64,000 nucleotides of DNA, taken from assembly GCA_035048815.1 (NCBI GenBank), contig JAUCBN010000023.1, forward strand, positions 8,191,501 to 8,255,500, read 5' to 3'. The stretch's first letter is position 1. Each line of letters starts with the position of its first letter. The DNA is from Abelmoschus esculentus (lineage: Eukaryota; Streptophyta; Magnoliopsida; Malvales; Malvaceae). Under the pieces are notes generated by a model. The model was not told where the DNA came from, searched no databases, and worked only from the letters and a program-made list of their open reading frames with translations. This document shows, piece by piece, positions 1 through 12,780 of this stretch. Position numbers and translations under genes: made by a program.

Positions 1-321
1 TGGCCGATGCTGATGACCATGCTACAGAGAAATCTCTTGTTATTTTTCTTACATGTAGTTTCCAAGTTTAAATGGATAGTTTTACAAGAAACTATATGTT
101 TATTGCATTTATGGTCGTTTTACAAGTCTTATTTTTACAAACTTCACACTTTATAACGTCAAACAGATCAGTGGGGGGCTGATCTTTAAAAATTTCATGC
201 CCTCCAAAACAAACCAGTTCCCAGAATGAATGTGCTTCACAACTCTAAGCGCAGGCAAACAAGAAAGTTGATCAGAGATTGTATAATGTATGAATATGTG
301 GTGATCCTTTGTTTTCTTTGG
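1..321. other. 3' flank of the NIPA9-type gene, no gene seen
   Basis: This stretch lies just downstream of the stop codon of the minus-strand magnesium transporter gene and probably includes its 3' untranslated region. The short open frames here have no recognisable protein character. I see no RNA gene or repeat in it. Confidence 0.4.
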
Positions 322-3300
322 TTACGCCTTCGCCTTAGCTGGAGTTGGTATCAGATGATGCAAGGTTGCTGCCGGAATAACTGTAGTTGGGGTAGGTTCC
401 TTGACCCGGTGAGATCCTGTTCTCCTCAGACAGAAATTCCGTCCAACTCCACTAGGTATTAAGTTCTGCAATGCCCATGGAAGGTGCCGCATCAGTCTTG
501 CCGAGCTCACGAGCAGTATCACACCCATCATGATAAGTAACCTGTGATCGAAAATTTTCAAGTCAACCAAGATTTCATGGGAAAAAACGATGCCATGTTC
601 GAGCAAACAGGAACATGAAATCTTAGCAAATATTGGGTAAATGACCAAATAAATGATTTCGAACAAGATAAATGTGATGGATGAAGCTATAAGACCCGAT
701 CACATAAATCAAATATGTGTTTCCATGCATAAACTCCCCTACGGTATGCAAAATGTCGCAAGCTACACGAGAGAAGATGTTCAAAAGCCACACAGCAAAA
801 TCTTGGACTACAATGTTGTTGTGTGAAAAACAGATTGTGCACTATATACCATCCGAGCAGAAGTGAAAGACGAGCAGTGGGTGCTGAAGGCAGACGTTCA
901 CCCAATGCGAGCATACCAGCCAGTACACCAGTCACAATTGATGCTACAGCAGCGCACGTGGATATCACAATTGCTCTACCGTGCTTTAGGCCACGAGTCT
1001 GCACAAAAGGTGTAAAAGATTGTTACATATCTAAGAGGCTAGAGTATGCAACAATAGTTGGTAAACTAACAAATTATTCAACCTGTTAAACATAATTTCC
1101 TGTCGACGAAACTTTCTTCCGCTAAATCAGAACATAAGCGAACCATATTGAACATGAATTCCATGAATCATACATGGACATGAATCAATTTGAGTATGAC
1201 ATGGGCAATGAAGCTTAACCATCAAGCAAGCATGGAGATTTTAATTTAATTTATTTCCTTACGTCAAGTTATTTATTTTGAAAGTTATTGCTATTTAATT
1301 TTATTAGTAGTCTTTATTAGGCAATGGTTATTCAACTTTATTAGGAGCATTTATTAGACAATTGACATTCAACACTTTATTAGGAGTGTTTATTAGCTAA
1401 AAGTAAGAAAAAAACGAGTCTCTCAAACGAGTCTCAAGGTGAATTCTCCCTTTGACGATAATCATAGCTAGAGAGTAGAAACTGTAATAAGAAGACAACT
1501 GTGCAACTCAGTCCTGTTTGTACATGATCCTATACCTAGGACCATAACAGCGAAGCTGAAATACCTGGTAGTAAAATCCGGTACCACTACAGCATATGCT
1601 GATTGAGACACATAGAGGAATCAACATTTTAGAGAAACCCTGCTCCACGAAGACAAAACCTATCTTTGATATCACTGATGCCATCCTGCAAAAAGAAAAA
1701 GAAAAACGGAACCCCGTTTAAGGTGAACATCTAGAACCACAATGGCACATGAAGGCACACACCAAAAGCTACAACAATTTTGTATTTGATGGGTAAAATC
1801 TCCATACGAGATCAATTATGAACCATAAAGAGCAAGAACAAGACGTTTGATAAAAATGGTTTGGGATAAAAAGTTTACCCAAATAAAATTCCTGACTCCA
1901 AGCCATATATGATCTCTTCCACAACTTCATACTCCATCTGAATGAGAAAAATGTTAACAAGTGCACAACAGCAAGAAAAGGGGACAAAATTAAGTGAATA
2001 CAATTATAAAACAGATTAACATAAATCTTTGAAACTGAGAGAGTTTACCAATTCCTGCTCTCTCCGCTGACGCTTGCATATGCGAAGCCACCCATTTAAG
2101 AGTACCTGTGTATAAAGAGTACCAAAGCATCATCGCAGATGGATTATTCCACAACAATAAATACTCAAAGGAACAATGAAATGTTTGGAAACCAAAGGAT
2201 TATGAATTGGAGATATCACAAGTATGGCCATCCTTCAATGGCCATGTCAGCAACAGTTCTTTCAGTTTTTTTATAATGATCTAACTCCACTACCTTCCAA
2301 ATCTTGCACCTCGGAGGAAGGAGGCATCAGCAACAAATTAACAATAATTGGTTTCATATGTTTAAACAAAAGATCCATTGAACTTACGAATTCCTAAAAG
2401 TTTCAAGTTTGTATACAACAATAATTAACCATGAAATAGATCAGTGAACCTTACCACATTTTTCGGATGATAAAAAATACATAGATATGGTATTAATATA
2501 AAAGCAATACAATAAGATAAGTGTACAGGCAAAAGGTACCTACAAACAAGAACACAACAAAGAATGCCAACCATGGTAACTGTAAAATAGATACCGAAGA
2601 AGCCCCTTGCTCCTCTCCACCAGCGCCAACTCCTGAACGTACAAAAGAATAAAAGAAGACTATTACTACTTTATATAGGCCAGTAGTATTCTATTGCACT
2701 ATCACAGGGTTAAACAGGATGATTCTTGTTGTTGCAGAAAATATAAGCATAACCAACAGGAGAAGTTACAGAATTTAAACCCGTAAATCATTGTCAAAAA
2801 ATAATATGATGCAAGTGGGGAAGGCTATATAAATAAACTACCAGATGCTTGTAAATTTAATCGAGAACCATCATGTCAAAATTTCTGAATACGTTCTCTA
2901 TGAAATTGCACGTAAATGGTCGATTCCATAGGGAGTAAATAAAATTGAGAACCAGGAAAAACTTGCATTACCTATTGTGCCAATGCCGGCTAATGTAATC
3001 CCCATCCAGTCAATAACATTCATGACTTCTTGCAGATAGAAGTGTGAAAAGATAGAAAGAATGGCAAGCCCACATCCAGATACCAGTTGAATGACAGATA
3101 CCTAAACAACACTTTCATCATCAAAACAGATAAAGAACACAGAATTTTTACACTCTTGATCATCATATATAGAATCGAATCCCTCTGCAGCCAAGCATTG
3201 GTCATGAACTAATTAAAGCAGTAATCTTCTATATCAATTAAGTTACAAAGGAAATAAAGAAAATCAAATTCACCGGAGCCATAGATAATGCTCTCAGCAT

Positions 3301-4611
3301 CAACAAGGCGCCGGATATATCGATCAGAAATCCTATCGCCCATGATTTATTAACAGCATACGCTCTTATCACCTACATAAAAAAACATGTACAAAGTACA
3401 ATCCAGTCAACAACACTTCAACCAAAATGCAATTCTTTCATTTATTCTTCTATCTTATAAAAGTAACTTTTTGAGGGGGGAAATGTCTATTTTAAGCCTG
3501 ATCTAAAGCTGAGATTATTATGGAAAAATTCCCAAAAGTTCAACATATTGAAAAGTTTCAAACCAAACCCAACATTACAGTGGCACAAAAAAGTTGAATG
3601 ATCATATGAATCATTGCAAATACTCCAAAAGAAACACACCCAGAGACAGAAAAACATGTACAAACAAGTCAACAACACTTCAACCAGAAACAATTCCTTT
3701 ATTCTTCTATCTTATAAAAGTAACATTTTTAAGGAAAAAATTGGTCTATTTCAGGACAGATCTGAAACTGAGATTCTTAAACTTTCAATGGCCTATATTC
3801 CAAACGTTTAACATAATGAAAAGACCCAAACCAAACCAAACATTAAAGTGGCTAAAAAAGTTGAATGATCATATGAATCATTGCAGATATTCCGAAAAGA
3901 AAGATGCAAAGAAACAGAAACAAAAAAATTGAATGACAAAACATGTACAAACCAGTAAACAACACTTCAACCAAATGCAATTCCTTTATTCTTCAATCTT
4001 ATAAAAGTAACATTTTGAAGGAAAAATGTATATTTCAGGCCTGATCTGAAGCTGAGATTATTAAACTTTCAATAGCAAAATTCCCAAAAGTTCAACATAT
4101 TGAAAAGTTCCAAATCCAACCCAACATTACAATAGCATAAAAAAGTTGAATGATCATACGAATCATTGAAAATACTCCAAAAAGAAAGATACCCAGCGAC
4201 GGAAAAACATGTACAAACCAGCCAACAACACTTCAACCAGATGCAATTTCTTTATTCTTCTATCTTATAAAAGTAACATTTTGAAGAAAAAAATTATCTA
4301 TTTCAGGCCGGATCTGAAGCTGAGATTATTAAACTTTCAATGGCCAACATCCCAAAAGTTCAATATAAAACCAAACCCAACATTACGTTGGCATAAAAAA
4401 GTTGAATGATCATACGAATCATTGCAAATCCTCCAAAAAGAAAGACACCCAGAAACAGAAAAACAAAAATGGTAAATGGGAAAAGGAGAGAATCTATTAC
4501 CTTGAGCTTGAAGGAGAGAGGGGGGAGAATAACAGTTCCCTTCTTCTGTAAAACTTTTCCAATGTTATTACCCGCGGTGGCTGCCAATGTTAAACAGATC
4601 GATTCCCACAT
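322..4611 (-). CDS. NIPA9: NIPA9-type magnesium transporter, nine exons
   Basis: Probable membrane Mg2+ transporter of the NIPA (DUF803) family, related to Arabidopsis NIPA9. Hand-built coding exons on the minus strand are 4501-4611, 3274-3372, 2972-3101, 2544-2632, 2049-2105, 1879-1937, 1565-1685, 850-998 and 322-541. They add to 1035 bases, 344 residues plus stop, a normal family length. The protein starts MWESICLTLAATAGNNIGK, a hallmark N-terminus. Further membrane segments follow, including GFLIDISGALLMLRALS, SVIQLVSGCGLAILSIFSH, and the late TRGLKHGRAIVISTCAAV segment. An upstream in-frame ATG at 4680 is possible, but the family start is at 4611. All introns obey GT/AG and the phases close. 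Intron 1 contains a four-copy tandem repeat. I see no disabling lesion. Transport of Mg2+ is family knowledge; membrane location is supported by the hydrophobic segments. Confidence 0.93.
3385..4460. repeat. Four-copy tandem repeat in NIPA9 intron 1
   Basis: Four diverged head-to-tail units begin at the shared string ACATGTACAAA at 3385, 3654, 3941 and 4207, giving periods near 269, 287 and 266 bases. Each unit carries, in the same order, TTATTCTTCTATCTTATAAA, a TGATCTGAAGCTGAGATTAT-like block and a GAATGATCATATGAATCATT-like palindromic block. The array occupies nearly all of intron 1 and begins about 12 bases from the exon 2 acceptor. Confidence 0.9.
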
Positions 4612-5121
4612 TTCTTCTTCCCTGTTATCTCTATTGTTGAGAACTGGGGAAAAATCTCTGTGGGGGGTCGTTGTTTTCACCTAGAAACAGGGATTTTATG
4701 GAGGATGAAGCAGTGGGTTAGAGGTTGTTGTTGCCTTACGTTAACCCCTTTTCTTTAATTAAAGAATTCGGGGTTGGCATGTTGTCAATGGCTGTCGTTC
4801 GCTAGTTCCTTCTCATGTTCTGAATCCACGTGGGATGCTTTAGCTGAGATCCAATGGATTAAGTTTGGGGATTCAATTTGATGAAGTTAATGATCTGAAA
4901 ATGAAGATAGTCCCGATGGAAAAAGATGTAAATACAAAATCATTCTAACTTAAAACGTTTCGATTAAATTAATTGTGTAATAAGGTATAATTCGTATATT
5001 TTTTATTATATTTTTTAATGTTTTACTCTAAAATATTGGGTTAAGATTTAAAGTTTAAGATTATAAACTGTGGTTAAAGTTTAAGAACTTAAGGGTATAG
5101 GTGTTTATTCTCGGATATCGG
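4612..5121. other. 5' flank and promoter region of the NIPA9-type gene
   Basis: This is the upstream side of the minus-strand NIPA9-type gene. The first 150 bases or so are mixed in composition and probably hold the 5' untranslated region. The sequence then becomes AT-rich with TTTAAGA/TTAGGG-like low-complexity runs. No clear TATA box could be assigned and no open frame is convincing. Confidence 0.35.
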
Positions 5122-6346
5122 CAGTGGCGAATTTGGACCCTATACCCAAATAAATGTTGTTTATTTTATATTTTAATATTAATGTGAATTAGGTTTTAGA
5201 CACGTGAGAATAAAAGAAATAGTCCAGTATAAAAAAATAATTTATTTTTAAATCTTAAAATAATTTAAGAAATAAAATTTAATTGAAATAAAAGATAAAA
5301 ATAAAAAAGGGAATTGTTTATATTTTTATTATATTTTATAAAAATAATATAATTATTTTTTAAAAATAATTTAAATATATTTTGATTATTAATTAAACAA
5401 AAAAATTTAAAAAAAATGATTTTTTCGAACATTATTAAAGTTTTATCTTATTATATAATATCATAAAATACAAACGACAAAACATATTAAAATTAAGATC
5501 AAAATTAAATTTTAAAATATATATTTTTAATAAAAGACTGTAACTTATATCTAATATATTTAGAAAAATATGTAAAAAATATAATATATTTTCATGTTAC
5601 TTTTGTTGAAATTAATTAATTTTAAATAAATAGATTTAGATTCATATTTTTATGATTTATATTTAAAAAAATCAATTAAATTATACATAGAAAATTATTT
5701 TTAATGAAGTACTTCAATTTTATTTAAATATAAAAGATTTTTTTTGAATATGATAATAAAAGAAATTTAAGTTTATTGATCAACAAAAATTTAAAATTTT
5801 AAAATCATATTAAATTATATTAAAAATATCTTTTTACTAATTAAATCGTCTGGATTAAATAAATTGGCCCGATCGATGATAATTTTTTAGATTCGCCACT
5901 GGACATCGAATCAGATCGGGTCTGATTTTTTGGATCTTTGGATCACTGATATAAAGATTTATCCAATCTGGAAAAAACAAATACTCGTATATTCAGATAT
6001 CAAATTTTCGGATCGGATAGTCAAATATCCAATTATCCTAAACTATAATTTGATTATACTAATTTTTCGAATTTGAATGTTATATTAATAAAAATTTTAG
6101 AATTTCGAATATAATAAACAATAAATTACTAAATACAATAAGATTCACACTTATAAAAGTTTTAAATTTTAAAATTTTAAATATAACAAATACTAAATTG
6201 TTAAATATAACAAGATTAATATTAATAAAAATTTTAATTTTTGAATTTTCAGATAATCAAAAACTTGAAATATTATGATCAGTATCTAATTCGTAAAACT
6301 TAAAATCGGATCAGATTAACCGACTCTGATATTTTTAACATCCCTA
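5098..6346. mobile_element. Possible hAT-like element hosting a nested insertion
   Basis: The left end TAGGTGTTTATTCTCGGATA resembles the reverse complement of the right end, which reads TAGGGATGTTAAAAATATCA. Internal text is rich in GGATC/GATCGG words. The element would be split by the insertion at 5122-5901. No clean target-site duplication was found at the outer ends, so the limits are tentative. A similar TAGGGATGTTA end occurs at about 7789. Confidence 0.3.
5122..5901. mobile_element. hAT-like non-autonomous element with CAGTGGCGAA ends
   Basis: The ends are inverted repeats: CAGTGGCGAATTTGG on the left and ATTCGCCACTG on the right. They are flanked by 8-base near-duplications, GATATCGG and GACATCGA (6 of 8 match). 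The 780-base interior is extremely AT-rich with no coding potential. The 8-base duplication and the short inverted ends fit the hAT superfamily. It may be inserted inside an older element. Confidence 0.5.
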
Positions 6347-6847
6347 CATTAGAATAATTTATTTTTAGGATGTAACGTTCAGGCTTTAAAAATTAAAAAT
6401 TAGAGTTAAAATTTAAATTTAAATTTTAAATAAAATAAATATGATTAATTGACGGAAAATTTTTTATTCGTTATAATATCTTAAAAATAAAAACTTATTG
6501 TTCAATATAATCTGATTTATGAATGGGAAGAGCTCTAAATAATATAAACATCCGTTATACATTTTATAAAAAAAAAAAAACATGCGTTATACATTGAATA
6601 TTAAAAAATATACATTTCAAATAAATTATTCAAAATAATCTAAAAATGATTATAACTCAAAATAATCCATTGATCTTTTGAAGACCTAAATGATTTTAAC
6701 TTGAAATAGTCAAAAACTTATTTTCTACTTTCATCTTTTCTGAAAAAATATTTTTTAAAATTTTCTTATTTTTTATTTTATTAAAATTATCTTCGAAAAC
6801 AATTTTTATGTTGTCGACTGATTTTAGATTTTTATACTATTTATATA

Positions 6848-7022
6848 CAGGGACGAAGTCAGAATTTGGAATTGAAGGGACAAAACATAAATATTTATAA
6901 TAGGGGGGCAAATTCATAAAAAAAATAATTTTTAAAAGATTTTAAATAGAAGCACAAAAATGAAAAAAAAAATCGAGGTAGGGGGCGATTGTCCCTCCCT
7001 ACCCCACACAGCTCCGTCCCTG
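6848..7022. mobile_element. hAT MITE, 175 bp, exact 8-bp target duplication
   Basis: The element starts CAGGGACGAAGTC and ends GCTCCGTCCCTG, which are inverted repeats. It is bounded on both sides by the exact 8-base direct repeat TTTATATA (6840-6847 and 7023-7030). The interior has no coding capacity. Eight-base duplications with CAGGG ends are typical of hAT transposons. Confidence 0.82.
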
Positions 7023-7569
7023 TTTATATAGAAATAATTTTTTAATAATTTTTTTTCCTAGAGTCATTTTATATTTTTTTTTCTATTTTCTTATGTTTGC
7101 AATGTAATTTGTTTGTATTTTTGTGAGTTTGTGCTTATAATATTACTCGTTGTGATCTCAATTTAGCTTTTAGATAAAAAGTATTATTAAACGTTTATAA
7201 TCATAAGACAATCGATAATTTATTTTTTTATTTTTATAATAATTTATCGATATATCAAAAATTAACATCGAAAAGTATGTTTTATTTATAAAATTTTTCG
7301 ATAAAAAATTATCGTTATTAAATTTCATTTTAAAAACTGTAACTTTTTTCTTCTAAAAATAAAGATGTAATTTTCATATCTTTCTCGCGCCTTTTAAAGT
7401 TTATTAATTTATTTTGTAAATATAATAAATGTTTAAATAAATTTCCTTCTATGTCTCTTCATTTTTAATCTTAGTCAACATCTTTTTAGGTATGTAGTCA
7501 AGATCAAATTTGAGTCATAATAATTCATCTTCGGTAAATTTAAGTCTTTTCCAAGATTGAAATTAGGTA

Positions 7570-7728
7570 AAAAAAAAATTAACAAGTTAATAATGATTAC
7601 AGTAGTATCTATTCTAAAATATAATATCCACCATTTAACATTGATCGCTCAATTACTTTGCTAGCATCGCTGGTGTTTGAACCCGTGACCTCTAGAAACA
7701 ACTGTTTCGTTAATAAAAAAAAATTAGT
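7570..7728 (-). mobile_element. tRNA-derived SINE, copy 1
   Basis: Read on the minus strand, this carries an internal B-box-like CACGGGTTCAAACACC, a body containing ATTGAGCGATCAATGTTAAAT and TACTGTAATCATTATT, and a terminal A-run. It is flanked by the 10-base direct repeat AAATTAGGTA (7560-7569 and 7729-7738). The body matches the copies at 17262 and 38846. Retroposition by a SINE explains the A-tail and variable-length duplication. Confidence 0.65.
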
Positions 7729-8700
7729 AAATTAGGTAGATTGACACCTTAGAAAAGAGAGTAGTAACTTAGTCTTTGTTAGGGATGTTATTTTTACGCA
7801 ACGGATTGAATCTGATTCGATTTTTCGGATATTTAATTTTTAGATTAAAGATATAACGATCCGTATTTAATTCAAAAAAATAAATATTTAGATATAAGAT
7901 ATTCAAATAGTATGGTCAGATATCTGATTATCTAAAATTATCATTTGATTTAACTATTTTTTTTCAAAATTGAATATCGTATTTATAAAAAAAATTAGAA
8001 TACGAATATAAAAAAAATAAATTTTTAAATATAACAAGATTCAAATTTATAAAAAATTTAATTTTTAGATGTAACAAATATCAAATCGTTAACTATAACA
8101 AGATTAATATTTATGAAATATTGAATTTTGAATTTTTAAATAATCCGAAATTTGAAATATTATGATTTGTATCTAATATAAAAACCAAATTAAATATCTA
8201 AGATCAACTGTATAAAATATTTTTCATTAATTTCATATAATCTTGATTGATGTAATAATAAATCTAGTTTAAACATTGCATTGATCCCTTTGAAACTTGG
8301 TTATAAGGGATAAATAAATAAATAAATCTGACCCTTAACATTAATAGAAACGTATAAATTATATATTAATTTTTTAAAAAAGATTAGGATGCTATGGTAT
8401 GTAAGCATAATGATATATAAATTTGTATAATATGTTTTAGGGTTTAAAAATTTAGGTTAAAATTTAGGTGTTTAGCGTGTATAATTTAGAATTCAAGATT
8501 TATAGTTCGAAATTAGAGTTTATGATTTGTTTTATAAAAAATACTTTATAAACAAGTCTTTCGATCTAAGGACTTAGGGTTTAAGGTTTTAAATTATTGT
8601 TTAGTGTTTTAGGGCGTAGGGAGTAGAATTTAAAGTTTAAGATTTACGGTTTAGATTTTAGGGCGCTATAGTTTGAAAATTGGATTTTAAATTTTATAAA

Positions 8701-8898
8701 AGGTTGTGCAAATTTTTCGCAACTTGTGTATCAAAATATAACTCTTATTTTATAACTTAAATATGAAAGATGTGATAATTTTTTATAAAGCTTGTATATC
8801 AAAATATAACCCTAAATTTTTTACTAAGTATATCAAACATAAATACGTAAAAGAATTATATTTTGATACACAAGTTGCGTAAAGAATTATACAATCAT
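8701..8898. repeat. Foldback (inverted repeat)
   Basis: GCAACTTGTGTATCAAAATA near 8719 is repeated in inverse near 8860-8880 as TATTTTGATACACAAGTTGC, with further pairing outside it. The spacer is about 110 bases. Surrounding sequence on both sides is rich in TTTAGGG/CCCTAAA-like words, also arranged inversely. It is probably an old MITE; no target duplication was resolved. Confidence 0.5.
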
Positions 8899-8987
8899 CT
8901 TATAAAACTTAAAACCTAAATCTCAAATTCTAGCGTACTAAACTCTCAACCTTAAATCCTAAACTTTAAATTCTACCATTACACGCT

Positions 8988-9376
8988 TAGGGATGGGTAC
9001 GAAACTCGAACTGATCCAAGCGGGTTGGTTCGGGTCGGGGGGGTTTCAAGGATGGTTTCGGGTAGAAAAAATTCAACTCGGCCCGGGATTAATAGTATAA
9101 TTTTTTTATATATATTTTAGGGATATTTGCAATAATAATCCCTCTTTATATATTTTTTATACAATTAGGTCACTAAAATTTTATTTTTTTACAATTCGAT
9201 TCCTAAAATTTATTTTTTTACAATTAAGTCTCTAAAATTTTAAAAAATTTAATAATTCGGGTCGGGTCAGATTTTTTCATCCTAAAACCGGATTAGGTCG
9301 GGTGAAGGGTATGAATTTTCAAATCGAATTTGGGTGGGCCGAAAATCCGACCCGACCTAACCCGTGCCCATCTCTA
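8988..9376. mobile_element. hAT element with GGGTCGGGT sub-repeats, exact 8-bp target duplication
   Basis: Ends are TAGGGATGGGTACG and CGTGCCCATCTCTA (inverted repeats). An exact 8-base direct repeat, TACACGCT, lies on each side (8980-8987 and 9377-9384). Just inside both ends are GC-rich runs of GGGTCGGGT-type words in opposite orientation, a pattern also seen with other words in the elements at 9890 and 33556. No protein-coding capacity. Confidence 0.82.
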
Positions 9377-9889
9377 TACACGCTAAACCTTTAAACCCTA
9401 AGATTAAAGGGTTTGCGTAAACTAAAACTTATGTATCAAAAACTAATGAAACTAATCGATTAATTGCTTTTAATTGTTGACTTTTAAAACTGAGAATGAT
9501 TAAAAACGAGGGACTAATTTGTTCAGTTTTGAAATTTATAAATTAAGGGGGCTAAAAGGTGCTTCTAACTATTCATCAGATGATTTGAAGAAACTTCGAA
9601 GATGATTTGATAAAAACGGAACAAAAAAATTCAGATTATATATATATATATGAGGATTAATCGATGATAAAGAAATTTTTTTAAGGTTAAAGTTTATGAT
9701 TTAGGGTTTAGTTGAGTTTTTTTTATTAAAATATTAAAATCGGATCGAAATGAGTAATCATTTTTATTAAATTGGTTTGAGTCAAAGGAAATATATTAAG
9801 ATTGGATTGGATAAGAACAAATATTTAATTTTTGGGTCGAAGTTGAGACGAAAAAAAAACTCGACTTGTCACATTACAATTCCTACATA

Positions 9890-10452
9890 TAGGGCTGTAA
9901 ATGGGACGAGATAGATCACGAGTTACTCAAGTTCGGCTCGGTTAAAGCTCGATCAAAATTCAACTCGATTGGATTCGACTCTAGTTCTTAACGAGCCGAA
10001 CCGAGCTATATGATACTCGACTCGAAAAGCTCACGAGCTACTCGAAAATATAAATATACTATTTTTATTTTTATAATTTAAAATCTAAATTTTTAAACTT
10101 TAAACCCTAAAATCTATATCCTAAACATAAGTCTTAAACCCTAAATTAACTCACTAAACCCTAAAATTAACAAGATTGAGTTTACACAACTTGTGTAATA
10201 AAAATTTTTCTTTATTAGGTTTTGAATGAGACGTGACAAATAAAAGTTATTTGAGTTTAACACAGTCAGAGATTGGTCAACACTTGACTCCATTAGGCTT
10301 GAATAAAGCTCAAACTCGACTCGAGTTCTTAACGAGCCGAGATTTTTTTAGACTCGCTTAAAATTACTCAAATTCGAATTCGATTCAAAATCTTAACAAG
10401 TAAAGCCGAGCTTAGCACTACTCAAACTCAACTCGGCTCGTTTATACCTCTA
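9890..10452. mobile_element. hAT element with CTCGAGCC-type sub-repeats
   Basis: The left end TAGGGCTGTAAATGGGACGAG is inversely repeated at the right end (its complement reads TAGAGGTATAAACGAGCCGAG). Flanking 8-mers are CCTACATA and CCTGCATA (7 of 8). Sub-terminal DNA is packed with ACTCGA, GAGCCGA and GCTCG words. The interior has no coding capacity. Confidence 0.75.
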
Positions 10453-10746
10453 CCTGCATAGAGAACCATCATGAACCCTATCGTCTATGTTATATACCGA
10501 ACAAAAAGTACACAAGAACAAAAGCAAAAAGAGTGTTTCCTCGTTGTTTCTTAATTTAGATTTAGAGACGAACGTAAAATTATATGTTAAGAGAGATACA
10601 CATTGTTAAAAATTATATTATAAACTCAAGCATATAAAATTATAAAATTTTAGGAACGTAAATAGCAGAAGATGTAAAGAATATATAAAAAATTAAAATT
10701 TCTGAAGAATTCGATTGCCCCTCCGATACCACCTCAGCTAGAACCA

Positions 10747-11121
10747 TCACCACCAGCTGCTTCCACAGATAACCTGTGTGTACTTATCTTTAATCCACCT
10801 GAAACTCCTTCTCAAGGACCCTCTGACCTTCCCTTCAGCACCATACATCCTGTAGGCAGCAACCCTTTTCTTCCTCTTGAATTCTGGGTCACCAAAGCTC
10901 CATGGCTTTGAAGAAGATGAACCAGAAATGGTCGTCTTCTTCCCTTTCTTCAACTTGAAATCCATGTTGCTCTTGGCCATGTGGGACTCTGAAATCTGAA
11001 AAATGAAGCAGCAGCTAAAGTCATAACTAGAAGCCGAAGGCTTGTGTGTTGGTGATTCATGGTAGGTATCCAGCTTCATCATCTCATTGCCATAGGATCT
11101 TGATCTGTTGTAATCTGCCAT
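10747..11121 (-). CDS. DUF3511 domain protein
   Basis: A single-exon gene for a 124-residue basic protein. It begins MADYNRSRSYGNEMMKLD, and residues about 72-122 match the plant-only DUF3511 signature: KPWSFGDPEFKRKKRVAAYR, then EGKVRGSLRRSFRWIKDKYT, ending in tryptophans. The middle (residues 45-70) is rich in Lys and Ser. Length is typical of the family. The molecular function of DUF3511 proteins is not established. They are small, soluble by sequence and have no signal peptide. The start ATG at 11121 is supported by the conserved MADYNRSRSY-type N-terminus. Long AT-rich flanks separate it from both neighbours. No frameshift or stop is visible. Confidence 0.9.
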   Translation of the reverse strand: MADYNRSRSYGNEMMKLDTYHESPTHKPSASSYDFSCCFIFQISESHMAKSNMDFKLKKGKKTTISGSSSSKPWSFGDPEFKRKKRVAAYRMYGAEGKVRGSLRRSFRWIKDKYTQVICGSSWW

Positions 11122-11187
11122 TGGATCTTGGTTGTTGAGGCTTCCTTGTCAGCTTCACATGCAAGGGAAGCAAAAGCTATGGATGTG

Positions 11188-11196
11188 GATATATAG
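11188..11196 (-). promoter_or_regulatory. Candidate TATA box of the DUF3511 gene
   Basis: On the minus strand the sequence reads CCTATATATCC about 70 bases upstream of the start codon, a plausible TATA position for a short 5' leader. No experimental start site is known. Confidence 0.4.
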
Positions 11197-11749
11197 GTAA
11201 ACTACCAATGATCGATTAAGGATTTAAATAACGGTCGACAGATTATAATAACGTTGTTGTATAATAATTTTTACATCGTATAATACTCGTAATTATTATA
11301 TATGTAATATATAATTTAAAAAAATTTACAACTACAATATCTACGATGATCACAATAACATTTATTATACATGCAACTGTGATTAAACTCATACGATTTG
11401 GAAATATATAGAATTAAACTGATTGATTTATATAAAAAATGTGTAAGTATTGAGGTCAAAGTATGTTATTATACTAATTTGAAAGCTACCGCATCAATAA
11501 TGTCGTTAATTATTTAACTGTAGTTGATTAAAATGATTCGAATTTAAAATTTAAATGATTAAATTAAAAAAATATATAAAACTAAATTTGATTTTGATAT
11601 AACAAAAAAGTTAAAAGATTATTTTATAAATAAATTTTTAAGGTCAAAATAATTTGACAAATCAATAAAAAATTTTAAATCAAAACATTAACTTAAGATG
11701 ATTTTTTTTCTTAAGATTTTTCAAGTCAAAACATTCAAAATCGTACATG

Positions 11750-12780
11750 CGTTTTAATTCTTCGGGTATCGATACCGTGTTTATATTTTTCAAAGAATGT
11801 TCTTGACTTTTTTTTAGATGTATCGATAGAGACAAGACCATTTGGATACCATTTGAAATTGTGAATTTTGGTTTTGGAACCCCTTCAAAAAAGTATCGGT
11901 ATCATTATGAAATTAAAAATAAAATTTAAATATTAATGGTAGTATCAATACCATATCTCAGCGTTTCGATACCTGAGTTATTTTTCAAAAAATTTTAAAG
12001 TATTAAAAGTTTTGACCGTTGCTTGTCAGTTATTTTTCAAAATGTGGTTAACCATTATCGATAATCCTTATAGGCGTTTTGATACCAGCTTTGGCAGATT
12101 CAAAATGTTCTGATATAGCTCAGAAGTTATTTCGATACCCCTTGATTTTTAAGATTGCTCGTTTCGATACCATGAACTAAGGTTAAATGCACATAATGAC
12201 CTTTTTCTATTTTAGTAGTGTTTCGATACATGTAGTCGAGTATTGATAACAATAGTTACAGAAGTGCATCTATAGTGGGAAGATGAAGTTCTAACGTCTA
12301 TATTTATGATCTCAACCACTTGGGATAGAAATCAATGAAAGGGTATAAAATCAAACATTCTAAGTAACAAGAACTCGTGATCTTCAAGCAAACATCCAAA
12401 CATCGAATTCAACTTCAAGTGTATAAATTGTCAAATTTTATACACTCAACTCTCGTATGTCATTTTTATTTTTGTAATTGAGTTTGAGAAGTGTTCAACT
12501 TGTATTTAGGGTAAATATTTTTTTGAGAGAAACTTTTATTGTCATTGATTTCTTGTAACCCTTGTGAGGTTAAGTTAATCTTTGGGTAGAAAAATTGATT
12601 TGTTGTAACGGTTATCACTTGAACTAAGAAAAAAGTTGAATCCAATAGTGAATTGGTTAGAAAATCTTTAGTAGGAACTAAGATAGTGAATGTACAACTT
12701 GTTTGAAGCTTGAACTACTATAAATCTTTGTCATCAATTTTTATTTTTCCAAACCCTCCAAAAAATTTTTAAATTACCAA
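11750..12780 (+). mobile_element. Degenerate LTR-like sequence, probably Copia-derived
   Basis: From 11760 to 12250 there are many GTATCGATACC-type words. The stretch to 12780 then has features of some Copia LTRs: TTTCTTGTAACCCTTGTGAGG, GTAGGAACTAAGATAGTGAA, and CTTGAACTACTATAAATC. No terminal TG/CA pair or target duplication was resolved and there is no reading frame for gag or pol. The assignment rests on remembered LTR texture only. Confidence 0.35.
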
